Shown here one piece after another: positions 16,719 to 24,320 of a stretch of DNA of 64,000 nt. The DNA is taken from the NCBI GenBank assembly GCA_964619265.1, contig CAZUCE010000004.1, forward strand, positions 124,001-188,000. The letters run 5' to 3'. The notes under the pieces are model-generated. The model was not told where the DNA came from. It saw nothing but the letters and a program-made list of their open reading frames with translations, and made no database searches. A program made the position numbers and the translations under genes. Each line of letters begins with the position of its first letter. Position 1 is the stretch's first letter. The stretch comes from CAZUCE01 sp964619265 (GTDB lineage: Bacteria > Planctomycetota > UBA1135 > GCA-002686595).

Positions 16719-18182
16719 ATGAGCACGAGATCTTCCCCGAAGGCTGGAAATCCCTCCGAAGCCGGCCTCAGGCGCAGCCGAATGGGGCCTGCCTGCTGGA
16801 GGGGATGCGGAGTGGTTTTCGCCGGCTGGCTAGCTGGTTGTGGAGATGCGACCCCGGGCGTTCCAGAGTTTGCGGACCCGCCTCGCAACGTGTTGATCAC
16901 GCTGATCGATGCCTGGGCGGCAGGCCACCTGGCGGCCTACGGCTACGAGCGCGAAACGATGCCGTTCTTCGAGAGAATTGCCGGTGAGTCGGTGCTCTTC
17001 GAGGACGCCAGCTCGGCGGCTGCCTACACGTTGGCTTCGGTGGCGTCCCTGATGACCGGAAGTACAACCGAGGTACACGGCGTGGCGAGTCCGGGACAGG
17101 TCTTGCCTGATTCAATGCCGGTGATGGCTGAGATCTTCCGCAACGATGGTTTTGAAACCCATGGGGTCTCAACCAACGCGCACATCATCGGCTCTTTCGG
17201 GTTCGACCGTGGTTTCGACGAGTATCACTACGTTCCGGTTGCTCTCAGCAAGGGCGGCTCGATGCAGGTTCCCAAAACGGTGTTGGACGGGATGCAGCGC
17301 TTCTTGGGCACGAAGCGCACGAAGCCGTTCTTTGCCTATTGGCACCTGCTCCCCCCCCATGCCCCCTACGATCCGCCGGAGCCGTTCGCGCAGACCTTTG
17401 CCGGTTACTTGGAAGACACCAAGCTCTCGCGCAAGATGTGGGAGCGCAGCGGGCGGAGGGACTTCTTGTCCTACAAGCCAAACGAAATCCAGGGGCTGAG
17501 CGATCTGTATGACTCGACTTTGCGCTACGTCGACACGGTGTTAGAGGATATTTACCAGGGGCTTGAGGCGAACGGACTGCTCGACGAGACGCTGTGGATC
17601 CTTCTGTCCGATCACGGCGAGGCCTTCGGACAGCACCAAACCATGCAGCACAGCTCCGTCGTGTATCAGGAGTTGGTGCACGTACCTTTGACCATGCGCT
17701 TTCCCGGCGGTGAAGGGCGACGGATCGAGTCTGCGGTGTCCCTGGTCGACTTGTTCCCGACGCTCGTGGATCTTTACGACCTCGATGCGCCGGAGAGTCC
17801 GAGCGGATTTTCGCTTCGCCCGCTCCTGGAGGGTCGTTCGTTCGAACGCCCTGCGGGGTTGTTTCTCAATTCGACCCGGCAAGGCAATCAAGTTGGCCTG
17901 CGGTCGGGGAGCTGGAAACTAATCCACAACCGCAAGAGCAAGATCTACAAACTGTTCGACCTGTCTGAAGACCCCGGCGAGCAGATGCCCCAACGAGGGG
18001 AAGCACGCGACGTGTACGTCTCGCTTCGCGAGGAGCTGGATTTGCGAGCCGCCCATTGGGAAGCTGTAGCTTCAGGGCAGCGTGTGGATCTGGCCCCCGA
18101 AATCGAAGAACAGCTGCGAGCCATCGGGTACATCGATGAGTTGCTGCCGGAGAGTACGGGCTCGGCAAGCGAAGAACCCTGA
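16719..18182 (+). CDS. Sulfatase-fold lipoprotein lacking the CxPxR motif
   Basis: The frame is open from 16611, but ATG 16719 or ATG 16782 gives a sensible lipoprotein signal ending LAGC-G. The fold starts NVLITLIDAWAAGHLAAYGYERETMPFF. The nucleophile position reads A-Y-T104-L-A-S-V-A-S-L-M-T-G (numbered from 16719), so Cys/Ser is Thr and both Pro and Arg are lost. A distal LLSDHGEAFGQHQTMQHSSVVYQELVHVPL block keeps the metal-ligand D-H and a His. The C terminus ends with KLIHNRKSKIYKLFDLSEDPGE, the usual sulfatase tail. It is shorter than and only distantly similar to the gene at 8760-10754, but shares the Thr substitution. I infer a non-sulfatase member of the alkaline phosphatase superfamily. 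Confidence 0.8.
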   Translation: MSTRSSPKAGNPSEAGLRRSRMGPACWRGCGVVFAGWLAGCGDATPGVPEFADPPRNVLITLIDAWAAGHLAAYGYERETMPFFERIAGESVLFEDASSAAAYTLASVASLMTGSTTEVHGVASPGQVLPDSMPVMAEIFRNDGFETHGVSTNAHIIGSFGFDRGFDEYHYVPVALSKGGSMQVPKTVLDGMQRFLGTKRTKPFFAYWHLLPPHAPYDPPEPFAQTFAGYLEDTKLSRKMWERSGRRDFLSYKPNEIQGLSDLYDSTLRYVDTVLEDIYQGLEANGLLDETLWILLSDHGEAFGQHQTMQHSSVVYQELVHVPLTMRFPGGEGRRIESAVSLVDLFPTLVDLYDLDAPESPSGFSLRPLLEGRSFERPAGLFLNSTRQGNQVGLRSGSWKLIHNRKSKIYKLFDLSEDPGEQMPQRGEARDVYVSLREELDLRAAHWEAVASGQRVDLAPEIEEQLRAIGYIDELLPESTGSASEEP

Positions 18183-18218
18183 GCTCGAGCGGTTTGGGTG
18201 TTGGTTTGCTCCCAAGTG

Positions 18219-18256
18219 AAAAAGTGGGCCCGCTCCAGAGGAACTGGAGCGGGCCC
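18219..18256 (-). terminator. Intrinsic terminator of the subtilisin gene
   Basis: A perfect 13-bp stem (GGGCCCGCTCCAG / CTGGAGCGGGCCC, loop AGGAA) is followed on the minus strand by AC and then a run of five T. It lies 50 bp past the protease stop codon. It also sits after the convergent sulfatase-like gene, but the T-run is on the minus strand only. Confidence 0.8.
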
Positions 18257-18305
18257 GCGATGTGTTGGCGGAGCTTAGATCCGCGGCAACTTAGCTGACC
18301 TTGAG

Positions 18306-21300
18306 TTAGTCAACGGTGATTGCGTCAAACGCGAACCCATCGGTGCCGATGGCGTAGTTGTCGAATTGCTGGAACTTGACCACGAAGGTCGAAGTGAGTG
18401 AGAGCCCAGCGCTCGAAGCGAGCGCATCCAGGTCCAGGTTGACCAACTGCCAAGAGTTGTTCGCGGTAGATCCTCCGTTCAGGTTGTGGACCTTGGTGAA
18501 GGACAACCCTGCGTTGTCGGACAGGTAGATTCCGTCTTGGGAGTGGGTTTCGTCGCCGAACTCCTTCCAGCGGAAGGCCAGGTTCACCTGGGATTCGCCC
18601 GAGAGGTCCAGGCGCATCCACGCTTCGTTCTGTGAGAACGCTCCGCCGTTGACGCTGTCGTCGAGGGTTAGATGGCGCGAGCCGGCGAATGGGCCGTTCG
18701 CGGTCGTGACCTCGATGCGGCCTTCGGTGCCGAGCACCGTCGCCCAGTTGGCGTCCAGGCTCCCGGATTCAAAGCCGGTCGAGTAAGGCAAGCTGGCATA
18801 GCCCGAAGGTCCGCCGCTGCCGGCTTCCACCGAGATCGAGTCGAAGGCGAACCCGTCGCTGCCGATACCGTAGTTGTCGTACTGCTGGAACTTGACCACG
18901 AAGGTTGAGGTCAGCGAACGACCGGCGCTGGCAGCCAGGTCATCGAGGTCGAGCTCGATGAGCTGCCAAGTGTTGTTGGTGAAGCTCCCACCATTCAAGT
19001 CGTGCACCTTGGAGAAGCTAGCGCCGCCGTTGTCCGACATATAGATACCGTCCTGGGCGTGGGTTTCGTCGCCGAACTCCTTCCAGCGGAAGGCCAGGTC
19101 GACTTCATCCTCTCCTGAGAGGTCGAGGCGCAGCCAGGCCTCGTTTTGGGAGAACGCGCCGCCGTTGACCTCGTCGTCCATCGTCAAGTGCGAGCCGCCC
19201 GCAAACGGACCGTTGGCCGAGGAGACTTGGATACGCCCTTCGACGCCTTCGGTGGTGGCCCAGAAGCTGTCTAGCCCGCCTTCGAAGCCGGTGGAGTAGG
19301 GCAGTTGGGCGTAGTCCGTCGGGCCGCCGCCGGTCGAGCCGGCCTGGACCGAAACGGAGTCGATCGCGAAGCCGTCGCTGGCGATGGGGTAGTTGTCGTA
19401 CTGCTGGATCTTGACCACGAAGGTCGAGGTCAAAGCGAGCCCTGCGCCTACAGCCAAGTCATCGAGGTCGAGCGCGATATTCTGCCAAGTGTTGTTGGGC
19501 GTCGAGCCACCACTGAGGTTCGCGACCTTGGTGAAGCTCGAACCGCCGTTGCTTGAGAAGTACACGCCGTCTTGCGCGTGGGTCTCGTCGCCGAACTCTT
19601 TCCACTGGAACTGAAGATCGACCTGGGACTGGCCGGCTAGATCCAAGTGCAGCCAGGCTTCGTTCTGCGAGAACGAACCGCCGGAGACTGAGTCGTCCAT
19701 CGTCAGGTGACGCGAGCCGGAAAACGGGCCGTTTGCGGTGGTGATTTGGATCCGACCTTCGACGCCGGCGATCGCTCTCCAGAAGCTGTCGAGGTTCGCG
19801 GATTCAAAGCCCGTGGAGTAGGGCAGCGTCGCGTAGTCCTGGGGCGCAGGCGGCGAGCCGCCTCCGACCGCTGCCGCGGCGTCGACCATGCCGTATCCGC
19901 TGTAACGATCCCAGCCGAGTCCGGACTCCACGTTCTGGACGTCGGCGCAGGTCGACAGGAGTTGGTTGCGGACTTGGGCCGGTGAGAAGCCCGGGTTGGC
20001 GGTCTTGATCAGGGCGCAAACACCGGCTGCGTAAGGCGTGGCGCAGGAGGTGCCGTTGAACCACAGGGAGTAGTCGCTTGAGTCGTAGCCGGCCGAACCG
20101 AGCAAGTCGGTGGTCGGGAGAATCGTCGGAGCGATCAGGTCCACGGCGCCAGCTGCGTCCGGTGAATTGGTGCCATAGCTTGAGCCCCACCAGCGTTCGT
20201 TGTCGCAGGTGACGCCGTTTGGGTCGGTGCTCGTGCCTGGGTTGACGTCGGAGTTCGAAGAGGAGGAGCGCTTGCGTCCGCCGCAGGGTGCTGCGGCGCC
20301 AACACCGATGACCAACGCGTGATTGGCCGGATAATCGATCGTGGACGAGTTGGAGTTGGCGGTGGCGGCCAGCAGCGTCACTCCGGAGTTGTTCGCGTAG
20401 GTGATCGCGCTCGAAGTGTTGGCGTCGTTTGAGATCGAGGCGCCGAGGCTCAACGAGGCGATGTCTGCTCCGTTGTCGGCTGCGTGGATGATTGCGTTGG
20501 CCACCGAGCTAAAGCTCATACTGCCCGCGCTGTTGGCCACCTTCAGGGGCATGATGGAAGCTCCGCCGGCGATCCCGGCGGTTCCCAGTCCGTTGTTTTG
20601 GATCGCCGCGGCCACGCCGGCGCAAGCTGTGCCGTGACCGGCGTTGGCGGAGTTGTCATCGGGATTGGAGTCGTTGCTGCCGTAGTCGAATCCCGCGACC
20701 TGGCGCAAATCAGGATGGCCAGCCTCGACGCCACTGTCGATGATGGCGATGACCACGGAGCTGGATCCGTAGCCCGATGGTGCATCCCATGCGGTCTCGG
20801 CGTTTCCGTCGAATCCGACCGTACCGACCGGACTGCCGGCGGGGTGTCCGCCGCAATTCCAGCAGAAGTCGAGCATCTGACCGTTGTTGTCGTGGCCCCA
20901 GTGTTGGTTGTGCAGCGGGTCGTTCGGCACCGACGCGGGGAACGCCCGCCAATCAGGCTTGGCTTCTTCGACTTCCGGCAAGGCGCGCAGGCGCGTGGCG
21001 AGCAGCTCGACGTCGGTGCCTGGAGCGATATCCGCCAGGTACCACCGATCGAGGCCCAGATCCTGGGCGAGTTCAACCCGGTTCGCGTCGATCAGGGCGC
21101 GGCGCACATCGGTGACGCCGACGGCAGCAAGCTCCGCGTCCATGCCGGGCAATCCAGTCGCAAGCACCGGTGTGAAGGGCTGCCCGGGCGTGCGCCACTT
21201 CTTCTCAAGGGCTGAAGACCGGTGGGCATCCGTCGTAACGTGGATCAACACGCGCCCGGGTTCATAAAGCTCGGTTTGTCGAACCGCGCTCACCGGCCCG

Positions 21301-21434
21301 TCTTGGACGGGGGCGAAGGCTCGCGTTGGAATCGTCTGGGCCGCGGCGACGTGCGCTAGGGCGCTGGCCGCCAAGGCCACGGTTCCGAAACGCATCGAGG
21401 GGGCATTCATCCAGCGGGGACGGATCACCAACAT
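18306..21434 (-). CDS. Secreted subtilisin-family (S8) protease with three tandem C-terminal domains
   Basis: A 1042-aa preproprotein. Residues 1-33 form a signal peptide (ATG at 21434; Met9 and Met14 are alternatives). A propeptide region to about 150 follows, then the S8 catalytic domain with D233 (AIIDSGVEAGHPDL), H267 (NAGHGTACAGV) and S463 (NGTSCATPYAAGV). A Ser/Thr/Asn-rich insertion lies before the active Ser. Three copies of a roughly 170-residue module occupy residues 533-700, 707-874 and 878-1042. Each opens LPYSTGFE, contains GPF-G-HLT-DD, F-W/RWKEFGDETH-QDG-Y and ends FQQ-DNY-I-SDGFAFDSI. Strand order suggests beta-jelly-roll (MAM/carbohydrate-binding-like) domains that anchor or target the enzyme. 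An intrinsic terminator follows. Confidence 0.9.
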   Translation of the reverse strand: MLVIRPRWMNAPSMRFGTVALAASALAHVAAAQTIPTRAFAPVQDGPVSAVRQTELYEPGRVLIHVTTDAHRSSALEKKWRTPGQPFTPVLATGLPGMDAELAAVGVTDVRRALIDANRVELAQDLGLDRWYLADIAPGTDVELLATRLRALPEVEEAKPDWRAFPASVPNDPLHNQHWGHDNNGQMLDFCWNCGGHPAGSPVGTVGFDGNAETAWDAPSGYGSSSVVIAIIDSGVEAGHPDLRQVAGFDYGSNDSNPDDNSANAGHGTACAGVAAAIQNNGLGTAGIAGGASIMPLKVANSAGSMSFSSVANAIIHAADNGADIASLSLGASISNDANTSSAITYANNSGVTLLAATANSNSSTIDYPANHALVIGVGAAAPCGGRKRSSSSNSDVNPGTSTDPNGVTCDNERWWGSSYGTNSPDAAGAVDLIAPTILPTTDLLGSAGYDSSDYSLWFNGTSCATPYAAGVCALIKTANPGFSPAQVRNQLLSTCADVQNVESGLGWDRYSGYGMVDAAAAVGGGSPPAPQDYATLPYSTGFESANLDSFWRAIAGVEGRIQITTANGPFSGSRHLTMDDSVSGGSFSQNEAWLHLDLAGQSQVDLQFQWKEFGDETHAQDGVYFSSNGGSSFTKVANLSGGSTPNNTWQNIALDLDDLAVGAGLALTSTFVVKIQQYDNYPIASDGFAIDSVSVQAGSTGGGPTDYAQLPYSTGFEGGLDSFWATTEGVEGRIQVSSANGPFAGGSHLTMDDEVNGGAFSQNEAWLRLDLSGEDEVDLAFRWKEFGDETHAQDGIYMSDNGGASFSKVHDLNGGSFTNNTWQLIELDLDDLAASAGRSLTSTFVVKFQQYDNYGIGSDGFAFDSISVEAGSGGPSGYASLPYSTGFESGSLDANWATVLGTEGRIEVTTANGPFAGSRHLTLDDSVNGGAFSQNEAWMRLDLSGESQVNLAFRWKEFGDETHSQDGIYLSDNAGLSFTKVHNLNGGSTANNSWQLVNLDLDALASSAGLSLTSTFVVKFQQFDNYAIGTDGFAFDAITVD
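18309..19838 (-). repeat. Three tandem in-gene repeats of about 520 bp
   Basis: The protease 3' half is three direct repeats with starts at 19838, 19316 and about 18803 on the minus strand (periods 522 and 513-516 bp). Nucleotide identity is visibly high in blocks such as the one encoding KEFGDETH. They encode the C-terminal modules and are candidates for unequal recombination. Confidence 0.85.
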
Positions 21435-21987
21435 CAGTCACACTCCTTTGGGGGGGTAAGGGAAGCTGAGGGCGCGAGCTGGCAGGGCTTTCGACGCTAG
21501 GGGGGCGGTCAAGAATCCGCAACGTTCTCGCAACAGGGTGCTTGACTCCCCCGGTCTCCAGGGATCTGGGCCGGTGGCTCTCAGAGCCACAAGCTGACTT
21601 GCGGTGGCTCGAATTTTTCTCGGACAATTTCAGGCGAGGCGTGCCCCCAGGGAATGCTGGGCGGGTTGGGCTTGGAACCGCTGCCTTGGGTTGACGCGGC
21701 CTGGCCCGCTGCTCCGGGCTCCCGATGGGGGGAACGGATTCGACTCACGCCACAGCCCCATCAACCTCGCTGGCCATTGCGCAACGGGCGAGCACGCAAC
21801 GCGAAGACTTGAGATTCAAGAAGCTTCGCACCCACCCTCACGATGCCACTTCGGTACTTTCCCTTTCGAAACGAAACCGCCCTGGAACAAGCCGCCCTGG
21901 AACAAGCCGCTCGCAACGCCCCGGTGCTGAACTACGGGGCGCCCGGTGCGGGTTGTCCCACTCGGCCGGCCTGGCGTGGAGAACGGA
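21435..21987. other. Long leader/intergenic stretch with a 15-bp direct repeat
   Basis: About 550 bp upstream of the protease start and downstream of RNase HI hold no convincing gene. The clearest structure is two exact copies of CCGCCCTGGAACAAG at 21877-21891 and 21892-21906, followed by a decayed third copy. The protease promoter should lie here; I cannot identify -10/-35 elements with confidence. Confidence 0.5.
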
Positions 21988-22659
21988 TCAGAGTTCTTCC
22001 CGGCGCCAAGCGGTAGCCAGGCTGTCGGCGTACTCATTCCAGCGGTTGCCCGAGTGCGCAGCGATCCATTGCAAGTCGCAGTCCGGGTGCGAGCGACGCA
22101 ATTGGAGGAGTTCTTGAACCAGCTCGAGGTTCTTGATGTCGCCGCCCTTTTTCTTCCAGCCGTTGCGCTCCCAGGTCAGCGCCCAGTTCGTGATCGTGTC
22201 GACGCACAGGCGGCTGTCGGTGTGCACAGTCACCGCCGCGTCCTCGGGCAGGATGCGGAAGGCCTCGATCAACGCCTGCAACTCCATGCGGTTGTTGGTC
22301 GTTGCGGAATCTTGCCCGTAGGCTTGCCCGCGAATCTCGCCGCCCTCGACCCAAACCAGACCCCATCCACCGGGGCCCGGGTTGGGAACCGCGCTACCGT
22401 CGGTGAACACGCCGTCGGAGGGACCTTCGGTGTACTTTTCGAGGACCTGGGCCAGGGTCAAGTTTTCTTCGCGAGCTTCCGCGCCACGCCGGCCACCTCG
22501 CGAGGAACCGCCCTTGCGGCCTGTACTCTTCTTCTTCGGCGAGTGGTCCTGACAGTACTTGGGATTCCACCCCGGAAACTTGTCGAGCGTCTTTTGGGGC
22601 AGATCGAAGGGGGCGTTGCAAACGGTGCAATGAAACTGGAGACTCACCCCGGGGAGCAT
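21988..22659 (-). CDS. rnhA: Ribonuclease HI with N-terminal zinc-ribbon-like extension
   Basis: A 223-aa protein. The C-terminal 145 residues are RNase HI, with the full D-E-D-D set: D87 (FTDGSA), E126 (NNRMELQAL), D148 (HTDSRLCVD) and D212 (NEYADSLA), plus the His-containing WIAAHSGNRWNEYA loop. It degrades RNA in RNA-DNA hybrids using two Mg ions. The N terminus is unusual: C-T-V-C followed 24-28 residues later by K-Y-C-Q-D-H, a likely Cys3His or Cys4-type zinc site, then a Lys/Arg/Gly linker. Typical E. coli RNase HI is about 155 aa and lacks this part; it may assist nucleic-acid binding. The start could be GTG 22647, four codons inside. Confidence 0.9.
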   Translation of the reverse strand: MLPGVSLQFHCTVCNAPFDLPQKTLDKFPGWNPKYCQDHSPKKKSTGRKGGSSRGGRRGAEAREENLTLAQVLEKYTEGPSDGVFTDGSAVPNPGPGGWGLVWVEGGEIRGQAYGQDSATTNNRMELQALIEAFRILPEDAAVTVHTDSRLCVDTITNWALTWERNGWKKKGGDIKNLELVQELLQLRRSHPDCDLQWIAAHSGNRWNEYADSLATAWRREEL

Positions 22660-22993
22660 AGGGAGCGGAGCAGCACTCTCGGAAGGAACTCGCTCCTCGA
22701 CCGGTCCAGGAAATCAGAAGTGGGCTCCGGATTGCCCCTATGTTCTCCGTTTCGCTCCTTACCTTGCTGGTTCTGAGGCACGCCTATGTGATTCTGGATC
22801 CGGCGACTCTCCTCGCGACAGACGCCAGCAACGCAGCCACAGCCCGGCTCGTCCAGTAGGCCAGTAGGGAAGAGAGCCTTCTTTTGCGGAGCTCTCAAAG
22901 TTCTTCGGAACCTTGGGCCGAGTCTAGGGTTGAGGGGTACTAGGCGCGCCGAATCGGGCGGGCCGTGGACCCGTAGCCTCCTTCGGTAAGCCC
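22660..22993. other. Intergenic stretch, nothing recognised
   Basis: About 330 bp between two divergent genes (RNase HI and the thioredoxin-like selenoprotein). It should contain both promoters. I see no repeat, RNA gene or clear operator. Confidence 0.5.
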
Positions 22994-24016
22994 GTGAAAT
23001 TTTCCACCCTTCAACTCGCCCTGTTGTGTTCGCCGGTTGCGCTCAGCGGCCCCGCTCTGACCCAAGCTCCCGGGGATTCGGGAAGGGCCCGGGTTCCAGG
23101 TCCGGTCGAAGTGCAAGAAGTGCCCAGCGAACCGGGCATCGCGTGGTTCGGGACGTGGGAGTCCGCGCTGGCTGAGGCAGAGCGGACCGGCCGTCCGATC
23201 CTGTTCCATTCCGCAGCGCCTAAGTGTCAGAACGTCCCCGGCGTCTGGTGACCCGGCTACCAGCAAGCGGACAGGAGTTACCTGTCCGACCCGGCCGTTG
23301 TTTCGGCTTCGCGTGCTTTCGTCTGCGTGCGCCCGCAGACCTACGAAAATGTTGAGGAGGCCGAAGTCCTTTCCTATGTCTTCTCCGGTCGCGATGGACT
23401 GAGGAACACCTCGTTCGGCCTGCTTGACCCAAGTGGCAAGAAATTGGTGCAAGGCTCTCGGTCTCCGGCCATGACCTACGGAACTCCTGAGAAATTCATC
23501 GAGGCCTTGCTCGAAATCGGAAGCAAGTACGAGGAGCAAGCCAAGCCCATCGCGGCGCTGCCAACGCATGCGAATCTACGGCTGGCCCTCAATGTTGCCG
23601 CGGCGGATCTTCGACCCTTGGTGGTGATTCGCGCCGACGATGCGGAAGAACGCGAGGCTCTGGTTGCCCAGATCGCCGGGCTGGCTTGGTCATCGGACCT
23701 GCTCGGGCGTGCGCACTACCTGGTGCTCGACGAGGCCGAAACCGTAGGCGAGTTGACGCCGAAAGCGGGAATCAGCGTCGTGCAAGCGGGCGAATACGGC
23801 CAGGACGGAAGCGTCCTCTCCGAAGCTGCGGAGAACACGGAGCCGAAGGAGCTGGCCGAGGCCCTGAAGTCTGGGCTGGACAAGTTCGAAGCGGAAGCTC
23901 GCGTGCACGATGACCATATCCGTCAGGCGCGCCGGCTCGGAATCCGCTGGGAAAGCGCGATGCCGGAAGCCGAAGAGGGCGGCGCCGCTTCCAAGCGAGG
24001 CCGAAGCGGCCGCTGA
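22994..24016 (+). CDS. Exported thioredoxin-fold protein with in-frame TGA (probable selenocysteine at residue 86)
   Basis: Two frames in the same phase, 22994-23251 and its continuation to 24016, read as one 340-aa protein if the TGA at 23249-23251 is decoded. The N terminus (GTG start) is a signal peptide ending near ALTQA. A thioredoxin-like beginning follows: WESALAEAERTGRPILFHSAAPKC78QNVPGVW-U86-PGYQQADRSYLSDPAVVSASRAFVCVRP. Protein-like sequence continues without a break across the TGA, with no frameshift. The Cys/Sec spacing (C-x7-U) differs from classical CxxC. A hairpin at 23268-23288 fits a bacterial SECIS. Other genes here end in TGA, so a recoded genetic code is not the explanation. 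Pseudogenisation by one substitution (for example from TGC, TGT or TGG) is the main alternative. Gene callers would report two fragments, the second starting at 23327. Confidence 0.75.
23268..23288 (+). promoter_or_regulatory. Candidate bacterial SECIS hairpin (thioredoxin-like gene)
   Basis: CGGACAGG and CCTGTCCG form a perfect 8-bp stem with loop AGTTA, inside the coding frame. The loop G (23277) lies 26 nt after the TGA. Known bacterial SECIS elements are small hairpins shortly downstream of UGA with a G early in the apical loop (loop about 16-37 nt away). A weaker outer pairing (CGGC near 23254 with GCCG after 23290) could extend it. Confidence 0.6.
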
Positions 24017-24080
24017 TTCGGGCGAATTCGGAGCCGGTTGCCGCTGTGCGGCTTCCGGTCTATCTTGGGGCCGTTCTGCC

Positions 24081-24148
24081 CTTGGGGGTTTTGTCCTGAG
24101 GCCTTGGGGGCTTTGCTCCTCTGGCCATGGGGGCTTTGCTCCTCTGGA
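24081..24148. repeat. Three imperfect 22-23-bp tandem repeats
   Basis: Units at 24081-24102, 24103-24125 and 24126-24148 share C(T/A)TGGGGGCTTTGCTCCTCTGG-like sequence; the last two are nearly identical. They sit between the thioredoxin-like gene and the tRNA. There is no coding potential. Confidence 0.75.
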
Positions 24149-24180
24149 TCGTGCCGTGCCGGAAGCCGGGCGCGGCCCAC

Positions 24181-24254
24181 GGGCCCCTAGCTCAGATGGT
24201 TAGAGCAGTCGACTCATAATCGATTGGTCCGGAGTTCGATTCTCCGGGGGCCCA
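24181..24254 (+). tRNA. tRNA with CAT anticodon, probably tRNA-Ile2 (lysidine type)
   Basis: A complete 74-nt cloverleaf: acceptor GGGCCCC/GGGGCCC, D-arm TAGCTCAGATGGTTAGAGC, anticodon stem GTCGA/TCGAT with loop CTCATAA, and T-arm CGGAG-TTCGATT-CTCCG. Discriminator A73 is at 24254; CCA is not encoded. The body closely resembles E. coli ileX as I remember it (GGCCCC...GCGACTCATAATCGC...), including the CGACTCATAATCG block. I therefore favour Ile2, where TilS converts C34 to lysidine and the codon read is AUA, over elongator or initiator Met. Confidence 0.9.
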
Positions 24255-24320
24255 CCCTGCGCCTTGTGTTCCTCGTTCAGGCGGTCTGTGGTCTAGCCCT
24301 TCAGCGGTAGGCTGGTTCCC

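Noticed and set aside
14993..16900. 635-aa minus-strand ORF
   Set aside because: Very Arg/Pro/Ala-rich; it is the shadow of the GMC, MFS and lipoprotein genes.
23327..24016. Separate 229-aa gene starting at GTG 23327
   Set aside because: It is in phase with the upstream ORF and begins in the middle of the thioredoxin-like fold; coding-like sequence fills the gap from the TGA.
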